Below, piece after piece: positions 53,500-62,348 of a stretch of DNA of 64,000 bases. Under the pieces are notes generated by a model. It was not told where the DNA came from, ran no database searches, and saw only the letters and a program-made list of their open reading frames with translations. Every line of letters starts with the position of its first letter. Within the stretch, counting starts at the first letter, position 1. The position numbers and the translations under genes are program-made. Origin of the DNA: JBJHDF01 sp050486405 (GTDB lineage Bacteria; Pseudomonadota; Gammaproteobacteria; Pseudomonadales; Cellvibrionaceae); contig JBJHDF010000012.1 of the NCBI GenBank assembly GCA_050486405.1, positions 48,035 to 112,034 of the forward strand, read 5' to 3'.

Positions 53500-54870
53500 A
53501 TGAAAATGATAACGAAGTTGTTAAGTGTGTTTGCCGGTATATTGTTCGTGGGTTCCGCCCACGCATACAATTGTTCAGGCGTTCCAAGCCATACCAATGG
53601 CGGTAACTACAGCACAGGCAGTATTGTGCAAAATAGCAATACAGCCTACCGCTGCACAGTAGGCGGTTGGTGCTCAATTGGTGGCCCTTACGAGCCCGGA
53701 GTCGGCTGGGCGTGGAGCCACGCGTGGGAAAGCCTGGGGACATGCAGCGGTGGCGGCTCCAGCTCTGGTTCTTCTTCAGGCTCTTCTTCCGGCTCATCTT
53801 CCAGCTCTGGCTCCTCTTCCGGCTCAACCTCCTCATCCAGCTCAGGTGGTGGCGGCTGCCCTCAGTGGTCTGCGGGAACTCAGTATTTCGTAGGCAATGT
53901 GGTTCAATACAACGGCTCATTTTATCGCGCAAGACACGACAACCCCGGTTACGACCCCGTTATCAGTACTTGGTTCTGGGAGCTGGTTTCCTCCTGCCCA
54001 GGTGGCGGCGGCAGTTCGGGTGGCGGTTCCGGCGGCAGCTCGGGCGGTGGCAGTTGCCCCAACTGGGCCGCGGGCACTCATTATTTTGCGGGCGACGTAG
54101 TGGTCTATAACGGAGCCTATTTCCGTGCGGACCATGACAACCCCGGTTACGACCCACATATCAGCACCTGGTTCTGGTCACCGGTAAACTCTTGCCCAGG
54201 TGGTGGCGGCAGTTCTGGTGGCAGTTCCGGTGGCGGCAGCTCCGGCGGCAGCGGCTTCAGCGCGATCGTCAGCGAAGCGCAATTCAACCAGATGTTCCCC
54301 AACCGCAATCCATTCTATACCTACAGCGGTTTGGTTAACGCAGCCAATAGCTTCCCCGCTTTTGCCAATACCGGCAGCAACGCTGTAAGAATTCGTGAGG
54401 CGGCAGCGGCACTGGCCAACTTCTCCCATGAAACAGGCGGACTGGTGCACATCAACGAAATTGCCCAGGGCGAATATTGCTCCGGTACAGCTACGCCCTG
54501 CGGCGTTTGCGCACCCGGCAAGCAGTACCATGGTCGCGGCCCCATTCAACTGAGCTGGAACTATAACTATTGTGCTGCCGGTCAGGCGCTGGGCATAAAC
54601 TTGTGGGCCACTCCCGAACTGGTTGCCCAGGACGCCACTATCGCCTGGCGCACAGCCCTTTGGTTCTGGATGACTCAGAGCGGTGCAGGCTTCCGTCCAG
54701 CGCACACCAACATGGTTAATGGCTATGGCTTTGGTGAAACCATCCGCACTATCAATGGTTCCATCGAATGCAACGGCGGAAACCCCGCTCAAGTGCAGAG
54801 CCGTATCAATACCTACCAACACTTCATTCAAATTCTCGGCGGAACGCCGGGCAACAATCTGAGCTGTTGA
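53500..54870 (+). CDS. Secreted GH19 chitinase with three chitin-binding modules
   Basis: A 456-aa extracellular endochitinase. Layout from the ATG: signal peptide 1-22; CBM5/12-like module 23-82; Ser/Gly linker 83-119; CBM5/12 120-166 (QWSAGTQYFVGNVVQYNG); Gly/Ser linker; CBM5/12 186-232 (NWAAGTHYFAGDVVVYNG); linker; GH19 catalytic domain 252-456. Catalytic Glu residues are in NFSHETGG and INEIAQGEYC; YHGRGPIQLSWNYNY is the substrate-cleft motif. Poly-Ser linkers are a trademark of Cellvibrionaceae enzymes. Expected products are chitooligosaccharides. Confidence 0.95.
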   Translation: MKMITKLLSVFAGILFVGSAHAYNCSGVPSHTNGGNYSTGSIVQNSNTAYRCTVGGWCSIGGPYEPGVGWAWSHAWESLGTCSGGGSSSGSSSGSSSGSSSSSGSSSGSTSSSSSGGGGCPQWSAGTQYFVGNVVQYNGSFYRARHDNPGYDPVISTWFWELVSSCPGGGGSSGGGSGGSSGGGSCPNWAAGTHYFAGDVVVYNGAYFRADHDNPGYDPHISTWFWSPVNSCPGGGGSSGGSSGGGSSGGSGFSAIVSEAQFNQMFPNRNPFYTYSGLVNAANSFPAFANTGSNAVRIREAAAALANFSHETGGLVHINEIAQGEYCSGTATPCGVCAPGKQYHGRGPIQLSWNYNYCAAGQALGINLWATPELVAQDATIAWRTALWFWMTQSGAGFRPAHTNMVNGYGFGETIRTINGSIECNGGNPAQVQSRINTYQHFIQILGGTPGNNLSC

Positions 54871-54886
54871 TAATCTCTACCCCAGT

Positions 54887-54913
54887 GCCGGCCACTCCAC
54901 AAGAGTGGCCGGC
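54887..54913. terminator. Strong hairpin after the chitinase gene
   Basis: GCCGGCCACTC (54887-54897) and GAGTGGCCGGC (54903-54913) form a perfect 11-bp stem with loop CACAA, 17 bp after the stop. No T run follows on the plus strand. Confidence 0.55.
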
Positions 54914-54960
54914 CGGTAAAAACAAACGGATGGTTCATACAGATTGCACTACGGCGCAGC

Positions 54961-55141
54961 TCAAAGTCTTTCCAACTCTCGCCGCGTTTCCTCAATCAGC
55001 TGCTGAAAATTCGGTTTCGTCAGAACACCCAGCGCGACCATATAGAGGGCTGCCAGCAGCGACCACAGGGAAAGCGGCCAGCATGATACTATTCCAGAAA
55101 ATATTCAGTAGTCGAACCCGTTTTGTGAATTCTGTTGTCAT
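54961..55141 (-). pseudogene. Frameshifted small membrane protein gene
   Basis: An ATG at 55141 with GGAGGG 9 bp upstream begins MTTEFTKRVRLLNIFWNS, then the frame becomes nonsense near a TTTCCC run (about 55070). Shifting by one base gives WPLSLWSLLAALYMVALG, then LTKPNFQQLIEETRRELERL and a stop at 54961, a sensible membrane helix plus charged tail of about 59 aa in all. The 181-bp span is one base off a multiple of three. Either a real frameshift mutation or a sequencing error. The 398-bp gap between chitinase and symporter holds this and the hairpin at 54887, and otherwise nothing. Confidence 0.4.
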
Positions 55142-55268
55142 GTTGAATAGCCCTCCATAGGCATAAACTAATGATTTATTATCAGCGTTCCAGAAAAACC
55201 ACGCACTATGATTTCAAACATCATTGGGCTGCTCCCACATTCCGTCCGAGCCGGGTGAGGACAATCCC

Positions 55269-56858
55269 CTACCGCCCCTCATAGTTCAACTCCCGAGCAG
55301 CCAATTCGATCCGCTCGATATGACTGGCCACATGCTGCAGCCAGCGCGCGGCTTCCATCAGCGCCACACCCTGCCTCAGGTCGACCTTGCCCCTGGCGAT
55401 TTGCTCGGTTACACCGCCACGAACCCGCCCCTCTCTGCGAGTCAATTCGTCCACTACACTCTGCAATTGCTCCGGCTCCATACGCTCGCCGGCAAGCCAG
55501 GTATTGATCAACGCCAACAGCGGTTCACGCATGGCCTGCAAATGGTCGTAGTCGCGCAGCGACATCTGCACCGACTTGTTTTCACAGCGATCGTGCAGGC
55601 GCTGTAGATGATCGACAATTTCAATGCAGGCCAGCAGCCGGGTCCACTGGTTGCCGGCAGTGTTTTCCACATGCACCGAGTCCAGATATTCCTGAATTGC
55701 CAACAATTCCCGCTCCAACTCCAGCAGCGATGTTGCCCGGGACGTTTCGCCCAGCAGGTATGCCAGCTGTTCCGCCACCTGACGAATTTGCTCCAGCAGC
55801 AATTTCTGCACGGCAGTAAGCGCCAGTTCCGGGTGCTTGAGCAGGCTTTTGTCCAGCACTTTTTCGTAGCCCATGGGCCGCTCGGGAAACAAGCGCTCGA
55901 TAAACCGCGCGAACTGTCCGGCGAAGGGCAGCACCAGAATCACACCCAGCAGGTTGAAGCTGGTGTGAAAGCCCACCAGCGCCAATTCGGCGTGGCCGTA
56001 CAGATAACCCGGCGACAGGCGCTCCCACAGCAGTATGTAGGGCACGATCAGAAACAGCGCCACGCTACTGGTAAAAGTGTTGTAGATGACATGGGAAAAG
56101 CCAGTGCGACGCACATGCACACTGCCGCCGATGGTGGCCACGGCGGCGGTGAAACTGGTGCCGATATTCATGCCCACCACTAGCGCCGCCGCCTGCTGAA
56201 AATCGATGGCGCCGGTGTGCACCGCAGTGAGCGCCGCCACCACGCCGGCACTGGAGGACTGGGTCATGATGGTAAAGATCACCCCCGCCAGTACCAGCAA
56301 CAGCTTGCCCCAAAGAGAGTCGGCCGGATAGCGGGAAAAGTCCACAAACCCCTGCAAGCCGCTCATTCCCTCCTGCAGGGCGGCGATACCAACAAAGATC
56401 AGACCAAAACCGGCCAGAGCAAACGCCGGTCCGGCCCGCTTGCGCCCGCCAAACAGGCGCATCAGGGCTCCGGTAAATACCAGTAACAATGCCAGGGTGC
56501 CGAATTGCAACTTGAAACCCACCACCGCCACCAACCAGCCGGTGAAAGTGGTACCCAGAGCCGAACCGAGAATAATGCCCAGTGCCTGACTGAAGCTGAG
56601 CAGACCGGCACCGACAAAGCCCACGGTGGCAATTATGGTGGCAGTGGACGATTGCAGCACTGCAGTGCCGGCCACGCCAGTGAGCACCCCGGTAAAGGGG
56701 CTGCGGGTAAAGCGCATCAGATAGCTGCGGATGTGGTCACCGGCCATGGCCTTGAGCCCTTCGGTCATCAGCGCCATGCCCAGTAGAAACAGGCCGAGAC
56801 CGCCGGCCACTTCTATCAATACACCTGTCAGTGTCACACTCTCTGCCATATTTTCCAT
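55269..56858 (-). CDS. Na/Pi cotransporter family protein with PhoU-like domain
   Basis: A 529-aa inner-membrane protein. Two inverted membrane repeats carry the QSSTATIIATVGFVGAG and TQSSSAGVVAALTAV signatures (residues about 60-80 and 210-230); residues after about 335 form a helical PhoU-like domain. NptA/YjbB relatives move phosphate with sodium. Start ATG 56858, with 56849 as alternative. Near the alkaline phosphatase but not co-transcribed with it; divergent from psd. Confidence 0.9.
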   Translation of the reverse strand: MENMAESVTLTGVLIEVAGGLGLFLLGMALMTEGLKAMAGDHIRSYLMRFTRSPFTGVLTGVAGTAVLQSSTATIIATVGFVGAGLLSFSQALGIILGSALGTTFTGWLVAVVGFKLQFGTLALLLVFTGALMRLFGGRKRAGPAFALAGFGLIFVGIAALQEGMSGLQGFVDFSRYPADSLWGKLLLVLAGVIFTIMTQSSSAGVVAALTAVHTGAIDFQQAAALVVGMNIGTSFTAAVATIGGSVHVRRTGFSHVIYNTFTSSVALFLIVPYILLWERLSPGYLYGHAELALVGFHTSFNLLGVILVLPFAGQFARFIERLFPERPMGYEKVLDKSLLKHPELALTAVQKLLLEQIRQVAEQLAYLLGETSRATSLLELERELLAIQEYLDSVHVENTAGNQWTRLLACIEIVDHLQRLHDRCENKSVQMSLRDYDHLQAMREPLLALINTWLAGERMEPEQLQSVVDELTRREGRVRGGVTEQIARGKVDLRQGVALMEAARWLQHVASHIERIELAARELNYEGR

Positions 56859-56950
56859 CCGGTTGTCACAGGCCCCGCCAGCGCCTAAACTGCGCAGTCC
56901 TTTAGCCAAAGCTTAGCGCAACAGCGCCCAAGCCCGGAACGCCCTGCATC

Positions 56951-57811
56951 ATGAACGATAAACTTTTTTGTACCCTGCAATACCTGGTGCCCCAGCACGG
57001 CCTGTCGCGCGCGGCAGGCAGGCTGGCTGGCACGCGCAACAAGACCGTCAAGAACACCTTTATCCGCTGGTTTATCCGCCGCTACGGGGTGGACATGACC
57101 CAGGCCGCCGAGGAAAATCCGGAGCATTACGCCTGCTTCAACGATTTTTTCACCCGGGCGCTGAAACCCGGTGCCCGCCCCATCTGCGACCAGCCCGAGG
57201 CCATCGCCTGTCCGGCGGACGGCGCCATCAGCCAGTTGGGCTCCATAGAACAGGACCGTATCTTTCAGGCCAAGGGCCGCGATTATAGCGCTCTGGAACT
57301 GCTGGGCGGCGACCGGGCGCTGGCGGATGAATTCAGCGACGGCCAGTTCGCCACTATTTATCTGTCTCCCAAGGATTACCACCGGGTGCACATGCCCCGC
57401 AGCGGCACCCTGCGCCGCACCCTGGCGATACCGGGGGACCTGTTCTCCGTCAACACCGCCACCGCCGGCCAGGTGCCCCGCCTGTTCGCCCGCAACGAGC
57501 GACTGGTGGCCATTTTTGACACCGACCTGGGCCCCATGGCCGTGGTCATGGTGGGCGCCATGATCGTCGCCGGTATCGAAACCGTCTGGGGCGGCGAGCA
57601 ACCGGTGGCCCGCCGCGATATCACCACTACCGACTACACCAGTCACGATGTGCGCCTGCACAAGGGCGAGGAGATGGGTCGCTTCAAACTGGGTTCCACC
57701 GTAGTGCTGCTGTTCGGCAAGGACGCGGTGACCTGGGAGCCCCGCTTCACGGCCGGCTCGGCCACGGTGATGGGGGAGAAACTGGGAGAGCAACTGGCCA
57801 CCAGTCGCTGA
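56951..57811 (+). CDS. psd: Phosphatidylserine decarboxylase proenzyme
   Basis: A 286-aa membrane-associated enzyme that makes phosphatidylethanolamine. The autocatalytic cleavage site LGST (FKLGSTVVLLF) near residue 250 creates the pyruvoyl group on Ser; PADGAISQLG and SPKDYHRVHMP are conserved. First gene of a compact run psd, FAD oxidoreductase, aldo/keto reductase, hisI, hisE, tatABC. Confidence 0.97.
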   Translation: MNDKLFCTLQYLVPQHGLSRAAGRLAGTRNKTVKNTFIRWFIRRYGVDMTQAAEENPEHYACFNDFFTRALKPGARPICDQPEAIACPADGAISQLGSIEQDRIFQAKGRDYSALELLGGDRALADEFSDGQFATIYLSPKDYHRVHMPRSGTLRRTLAIPGDLFSVNTATAGQVPRLFARNERLVAIFDTDLGPMAVVMVGAMIVAGIETVWGGEQPVARRDITTTDYTSHDVRLHKGEEMGRFKLGSTVVLLFGKDAVTWEPRFTAGSATVMGEKLGEQLATSR

Positions 57812-57814
57812 ACG

Positions 57815-59053
57815 ATGCCCGACGCTCCCGCCGCCACTGTCACCCTGGATGTCGCCGTTATCGGCGGAGGCATCGCTGGGCTGTGGTTGCTGAACCGCTT
57901 GCTGGACGCCGGCTACCGGGCGGCGCTGCTCGAGGCGCAAGCGCTGGGCAGCGACCAGACCGTCGCCTCCCAAGGCATGATTCACGGCGGCATCAAGTAC
58001 ACCCTCAAGGGCGCGCTCACCGGCGCCTCCGAAGCCATTGCCGGCATGCCGGCACGCTGGCGGACCTGCCTGGCCGGAGAAGGCGAGCTGGATCTGCGCG
58101 GCACGCCGATACTCAGCGAACACTTCTACCTGTTTTCCAGCGGCGGGCTCAGCAGCCGCGTCGGCACCTTTCTCGCCAGCCGGGTGACCCGGGGCCGGGT
58201 ACAGCCGGTGGCCAAAGGGGAGGCGCCCACACTTTTTCAGCACCAGGGCTTCCGGGGCCGGCTCTATCGCCTGGAGGATCTGGTACTGGATGTCCCCGGC
58301 CTGCTGGCGCGATTGGCGGACCGCGCCCGGGGTCACGTCTTTCTCGCGCCGCCGGCGGATCTGCGGCTCCAGCGGGACTCTCAGGGACAGACGATCATTC
58401 AACTGACAACGGTGGACGGCCCTTTGCGGGTACAGGCACACCAGGTGGTGCTGACCGCCGGCAAGGGCAATGCCGACCTGCTGGCGCAACTGAACCTGGG
58501 GCAAAGCGCTCCCGCCATGCAGCTCCGCCCCCTGCACCAGGTCATGGTGGAACACCGGCACCCTTACCCCTTTTACGGCCACTGCCTGGGCACCGGCACC
58601 ACGCCACGCCTCACCATCTCCAGCCACCCAGGCGGGGACGGGCGGCAGGTGTGGTACCTGGGCGGCGCCCTGGCGGAAACCGGGGTCGGGCTGGACTCCG
58701 ATGCCCAGATACAGCGGGCCAAAGCGGAAGTGGCGGACCTCTTTCCACAACTGGACTGGGCGCATGCCCGCTGGGCCACCCTGCGGGTGGATCGGGTCGA
58801 GCCAAAACAGGCGACACTCACCCGACCCGATCACGCCTTTGCCGCCCCGGTGCCCGGCGGCGACAACCTCACCGTCGCCTGGCCCACCAAACTCACCCTG
58901 GTACCCGATCTGGCAGATCGGGTGCTGGCGCCGCTGCCGGCACCGGATACGCAACTAACGGACGACGGCCTGACGCTGTTGCGCGCGCGTCTGTTCTCGC
59001 CCCCCCTGGCTGCGACACCCTGGGCCACCGCCTTCGGAGGCTTCTCATGCTGA
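57815..59053 (+). CDS. FAD-dependent oxidoreductase (DAO/GlpD-like)
   Basis: A 412-aa flavoprotein with N-terminal DVAVIGGGIAGLWLLNRLL and the ASQGMIHGGIKYTL segment of DAO-type oxidases and dehydrogenases (glycerol-3-phosphate or hydroxyacid group). Starts 3 bp after psd; its stop overlaps the next start (ATGCTGA), so it is coupled to the aldo/keto reductase. Glycerol-3-phosphate or an amino/hydroxy acid would be plausible substrates; the sequence does not decide. Confidence 0.82.
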   Translation: MPDAPAATVTLDVAVIGGGIAGLWLLNRLLDAGYRAALLEAQALGSDQTVASQGMIHGGIKYTLKGALTGASEAIAGMPARWRTCLAGEGELDLRGTPILSEHFYLFSSGGLSSRVGTFLASRVTRGRVQPVAKGEAPTLFQHQGFRGRLYRLEDLVLDVPGLLARLADRARGHVFLAPPADLRLQRDSQGQTIIQLTTVDGPLRVQAHQVVLTAGKGNADLLAQLNLGQSAPAMQLRPLHQVMVEHRHPYPFYGHCLGTGTTPRLTISSHPGGDGRQVWYLGGALAETGVGLDSDAQIQRAKAEVADLFPQLDWAHARWATLRVDRVEPKQATLTRPDHAFAAPVPGGDNLTVAWPTKLTLVPDLADRVLAPLPAPDTQLTDDGLTLLRARLFSPPLAATPWATAFGGFSC

Positions 59054-59859
59054 CTCTCCGCCCTCTGGGCCATACCGGCATTGACATCAGTCCTCTGGGA
59101 CTGGGCACGGTCAAACTGGGCCGCAACCAGGGTGTCAAATACCCTGAGCAGTTTCAGTTACCCGACCAGCGCGGGGCGGCAAATCTGATCGCCCTGGCGG
59201 CGGATCTGGGCATCAACCTGATCGATACGGCGCCGGCTTACGGTCGCAGCGAGGAGCGCCTGGGCCAACTGCTGGCCGGCCAGCGAGAGCGGTGGGTAAT
59301 ATGCACCAAGGTGGGCGAGGAGTTCGAAGGGGGCCAGTCCCGCTTTGACTTTACCCCCGAGCACGCCCGCTTCAGCATTAAGCGCAGCCTGCGGCGCCTG
59401 CGCAGTGACTATCTGGACCTGGTGCTGGTACACTCTGACGGGCGGGACATCGATATTATCCGGCACGAAGACATTCTCGACGAACTGTCGGAACTCAAAC
59501 GACGCGGACTGATACGGGCCTACGGCATGTCCACCAAGACGGTTGAGGGTGGCGTTCTGGCCGCCGAGCGCTGCGATTTGGTGATGGCTACCTACAACCT
59601 GCAAGCCCGTGAAGAAGCGCCCGTGCTGGACCGCTGCCGGGAACTGGGCAAGGGCGTGCTGCTAAAAAAGGTTCTGGCCAGCGGCCATCTATGCCTGGAA
59701 GGCGAGGATCCGGTACAAGCCGGTATGGACTTCGTCTTTGCCCACCCCGGAGTGACCAGTGCCATCATCGGCACCATCAACCCCGAACATTTGCGGGACA
59801 ATGTCGCCAAGGCGCAACTGGCGTTGGCCAGACACCCCACACCCGGAGGTCAGCAGTGA
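59047..59859 (+). CDS. Aldo/keto reductase family oxidoreductase
   Basis: A 270-aa TIM-barrel reductase: LGLGTVKLGRNQG, NLIDTAPAYGRSEERLG (Asp, Tyr), ICTKVGEE (Lys) and LVLVHSDG (His) give the catalytic set; GVTSAIIGTINPEHL ends it. GGAGG lies 7 bp before the ATG, inside the upstream gene. The stop overlaps hisI (GTGA). Substrate unknown; the partner flavoenzyme suggests a shared small-molecule route. Confidence 0.87.
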   Translation: MLTLRPLGHTGIDISPLGLGTVKLGRNQGVKYPEQFQLPDQRGAANLIALAADLGINLIDTAPAYGRSEERLGQLLAGQRERWVICTKVGEEFEGGQSRFDFTPEHARFSIKRSLRRLRSDYLDLVLVHSDGRDIDIIRHEDILDELSELKRRGLIRAYGMSTKTVEGGVLAAERCDLVMATYNLQAREEAPVLDRCRELGKGVLLKKVLASGHLCLEGEDPVQAGMDFVFAHPGVTSAIIGTINPEHLRDNVAKAQLALARHPTPGGQQ

Positions 59860-60242
59860 TCGGTACGGATTTCCTCGATGAGGTAAAATTTGACAGCGAC
59901 GGCCTGATTCCAGCCATCGCCCAGGATATACACACCGGCCGCGTGCTGATGGTGGCCTGGATGAACCGCGAGTCCCTGCTGCTCACCGCCCGGGAAAAGC
60001 GCGCCGTCTACTGGTCGCGTTCACGGCAGCAGTTGTGGCGCAAGGGCGAGTCGTCCGGCCATGTGCAGACGCTGCACGAGCTGCGCCTGGACTGCGACGG
60101 CGACGTGATCATCCTGCAGGTGGAACAGATCGGCGGCATCGCCTGTCACACCGGTCGCCAGTCCTGTTTCTACCGGGTGCTGGAAGATGGCCAGTGGCGC
60201 ACCGTGGACCCGGTGCTGAAAGACCCGAAAGACATTTATTGA
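59856..60242 (+). CDS. hisI: Phosphoribosyl-AMP cyclohydrolase
   Basis: A 128-aa zinc enzyme, third step of histidine synthesis. MVAWMNRESL, YWSRSRQQLWRKGESSGH, LDCDGD and CHTGRQSCFYR (metal Cys and His) are conserved. GTG start with GGAGG 7 bp upstream, overlapping the aldo/keto reductase stop. HisI and HisE are separate proteins here, as in Pseudomonas. Confidence 0.97.
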   Translation: MIGTDFLDEVKFDSDGLIPAIAQDIHTGRVLMVAWMNRESLLLTAREKRAVYWSRSRQQLWRKGESSGHVQTLHELRLDCDGDVIILQVEQIGGIACHTGRQSCFYRVLEDGQWRTVDPVLKDPKDIY

Positions 60243-60267
60243 GGCAGAAACCGAGGCTGGAGACACC

Positions 60268-60600
60268 ATGAGCACTGGTCGGGACATTCTTACCGAGCTG
60301 ACGCGCACGCTGGAGGCGCGCAAGCAGGCGGCGCCGGACAGCTCCTACGTGGCCAGTCTGCACCAGCAGGGGCTGAACAGGATACTGGAAAAAGTGGGCG
60401 AGGAGTGCACGGAAACCCTGCTGGCCGCCAAGGACGCCGAACGCAGCGGCGATACGGAACACCTGATCGCGGAAACCGCCGATCTCTGGTTCCACACCCT
60501 GGTCATGCTCTCCCACCTGGGACAGGATGCCGACGCGGTGCTGAACGAACTGGCGCGACGCTTCGGCCTGTCCGGCCTGGACGAAAAAGCCAGACGATAA
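60268..60600 (+). CDS. hisE: Phosphoribosyl-ATP pyrophosphatase
   Basis: A 110-aa MazG-like helical enzyme, second step of histidine synthesis. KVGEECTETLLAAK and LIAETADLWFHTLVML carry the acidic metal site. GGAG lies 7 bp before the ATG. Continues the hisI-hisE-tatABC order common in gammaproteobacteria. Confidence 0.97.
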   Translation: MSTGRDILTELTRTLEARKQAAPDSSYVASLHQQGLNRILEKVGEECTETLLAAKDAERSGDTEHLIAETADLWFHTLVMLSHLGQDADAVLNELARRFGLSGLDEKARR

Positions 60601-60670
60601 CACAACCCCGGCAGGCCATTGCCGCCGGATCACTATCATCACCACCAAAGAACGACACAGAGGAAATACC

Positions 60671-60922
60671 ATGGGCATTGGCGGCATTAGTATCTGGCAA
60701 CTGCTGATCATTCTGGCCATAGTGGTGCTGCTGTTCGGCACCAAGCGGCTGACTTCACTGGGCAGCGACCTGGGCAGCGCCATCAAGGGCTTCAAGAAAT
60801 CCCTGAACGATGACGAAAAAGGCGAGGAAGACGCAGACGCCACCGACACCAAACGGGTCGAGAAGGACGCCAGCGAAAGCGCGTCTGAAACCGGCAACAA
60901 ATCCAAAGCGGAACAGAAGTAA
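60671..60922 (+). CDS. tatA: Sec-independent translocase subunit TatA
   Basis: An 83-aa inner-membrane protein: short periplasmic N-terminus, one helix (WQLLIILAIVVLLFGTKRL), the FGTKRL hinge, an amphipathic helix and a charged tail. It forms the pore of the Tat system that exports folded proteins. AGAGG precedes the ATG. Confidence 0.96.
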   Translation: MGIGGISIWQLLIILAIVVLLFGTKRLTSLGSDLGSAIKGFKKSLNDDEKGEEDADATDTKRVEKDASESASETGNKSKAEQK

Positions 60923-60957
60923 ACACCTGATTTACTGCGGATTCACCGGGGACAGTT

Positions 60958-61353
60958 GTGTTCGATATCGGTTTTGTTGAAATGCTGGTTATCGCAGTGG
61001 TGGCGCTGCTGGTCATTGGGCCGGAGCGGCTGCCCGAGACCGTGCGCACCGTTGGCCTCTGGATAGGACGGCTCAAGCGCAGTCTGCGCGACACCCGCAG
61101 CGAACTGGAGCGGCAACTGGGCACCGATGATATCCGCCGCCAGTTGCACAACGAACAGATACTGCGCAACCTGGAAGCCACCCGCCGGGATCTGGAAAAA
61201 GCCATGCTTGAGGGTGGTGGCGACGACGCCAAAGAGGCAGACAATCCCGCGCTGCCCGACAACAGCGACGCCGGGCACGCGCCAAACGATACGGGTCCCG
61301 ACGACACTGGCCCCGGTGGCACTGACCCGAAGACACCGGGCAGCAACCCATGA
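60958..61353 (+). CDS. tatB: Sec-independent translocase subunit TatB
   Basis: A 131-aa protein beginning MFDIGFVEMLVIAVVALLVI with the GPERLP hinge that separates TatB from TatA, an amphipathic helix and a Gly/Asp-rich tail. It forms the twin-Arg receptor with TatC. GTG start; its stop overlaps tatC (ATGA). Confidence 0.96.
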   Translation: MFDIGFVEMLVIAVVALLVIGPERLPETVRTVGLWIGRLKRSLRDTRSELERQLGTDDIRRQLHNEQILRNLEATRRDLEKAMLEGGGDDAKEADNPALPDNSDAGHAPNDTGPDDTGPGGTDPKTPGSNP

Positions 61354-62105
61354 GCAGCGCTGAAGACTCCAAAGAACTGCCCTTGGTGCAACACCTGATC
61401 GAGCTGCGCAACCGCTTGCTGCGCTGTATCGTTGTGGTGTTAATGATCTTCGCCGGACTTTTCTATTTCGCCAACGAAATCTATCTGTTTGTCGCCGCAC
61501 CCCTGCAGAAATTTCTGCCCGAGGGCAGCAGCATGATCGCCACGGAAGTGGCCTCGCCTTTCTTGACGCCCTTCAAGCTGACACTGTTCGTTTCGGTAAT
61601 TATGGCAGTGCCCTATTTGCTCTACCAGATATGGTCCTTTATCGCGCCGGGTCTCTACCGCCACGAGAAGAAGCTGGCCATTCCCCTGCTGGTGTCCAGT
61701 GTGCTGCTGTTCTACGCCGGCATGGCGTTCGCCTACTTCGTGGTTTTCCCTCTGGTGTTCGGCTTCTTCACCAGTGTCGCCCCCGCCGATGTGGCCATCA
61801 TGACCGACATCAGCAAGTACCTGGGCTTCGTACTCAAGCTGTTCTTTGCTTTCGGCATCGCCTTCGAAATTCCCATTGCCACGGTGCTGCTCACCCAGGC
61901 GGGAATCATCAGTCCACAGCGGCTCGCCCAGAAACGCCCCTACGTCATTGTTGGCTGTTTTGTGCTGGGCATGCTACTGACACCCCCGGATATGATCTCC
62001 CAGGCATTGCTGGCCATCCCCATGTGGCTGTTGTTTGAACTGGGGTTGGTGTTTGGTCGGCTGCTGAGTCGCCCTTCTCAGGAGCACTCAAGCTCGCAAA
62101 CCTGA
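61350..62105 (+). CDS. tatC: Sec-independent translocase subunit TatC
   Basis: A 251-aa six-helix protein that recognises twin-arginine signals. LVQHLIELRNRLLRC, SFIAPGLYRHEKK and FGIAFEIPIATVLL are conserved. Its 3' end overlaps the convergent DUF2061 gene by 18 bp. Confidence 0.97.
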   Translation: MSSAEDSKELPLVQHLIELRNRLLRCIVVVLMIFAGLFYFANEIYLFVAAPLQKFLPEGSSMIATEVASPFLTPFKLTLFVSVIMAVPYLLYQIWSFIAPGLYRHEKKLAIPLLVSSVLLFYAGMAFAYFVVFPLVFGFFTSVAPADVAIMTDISKYLGFVLKLFFAFGIAFEIPIATVLLTQAGIISPQRLAQKRPYVIVGCFVLGMLLTPPDMISQALLAIPMWLLFELGLVFGRLLSRPSQEHSSSQT

Positions 62106-62318
62106 TTTGGCATCTGGTGAAATATTCGGGCTAGCCCGCCAGCGCTCAAACCGCTTCCAACCCAACTCGTGAAAATAGTAGGCCAGGGTGTTTACCGCCG
62201 GCTCGATCAGCGCCACGGCACCGCCCAGCACCCAACTGCCGGTGAGCAGGTACACCACCACAAAGGCCACACAAAAATGCACAACTGCAAAGGTCGCTGT
62301 CTTGGTCTTGATCATCAT
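62088..62318 (-). CDS. DUF2061 membrane protein
   Basis: A 76-aa protein with two membrane helices (about 8-26 and 29-47) and the TWxxGGAxALxEPxxNTxxYYxHExxW-type pattern of DUF2061 (here VALIEPAVNTLAYYFHELGW). Function unknown. A Fur-box-like site lies 30-50 bp upstream of its ATG, suggesting iron control. Confidence 0.85.
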   Translation of the reverse strand: MMIKTKTATFAVVHFCVAFVVVYLLTGSWVLGGAVALIEPAVNTLAYYFHELGWKRFERWRASPNISPDAKSGLRA

Positions 62319-62348
62319 GGTCTGGCACCCCGCAAATACTCTCTTATG

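Noticed and set aside
57883..59046. Open frame continuing upstream of the aldo/keto reductase through the FAD oxidoreductase
   Set aside because: The upstream part is low-complexity Gly/Pro/Arg sequence from an out-of-frame reading; the reductase has its own ribosome site and ATG at 59047.
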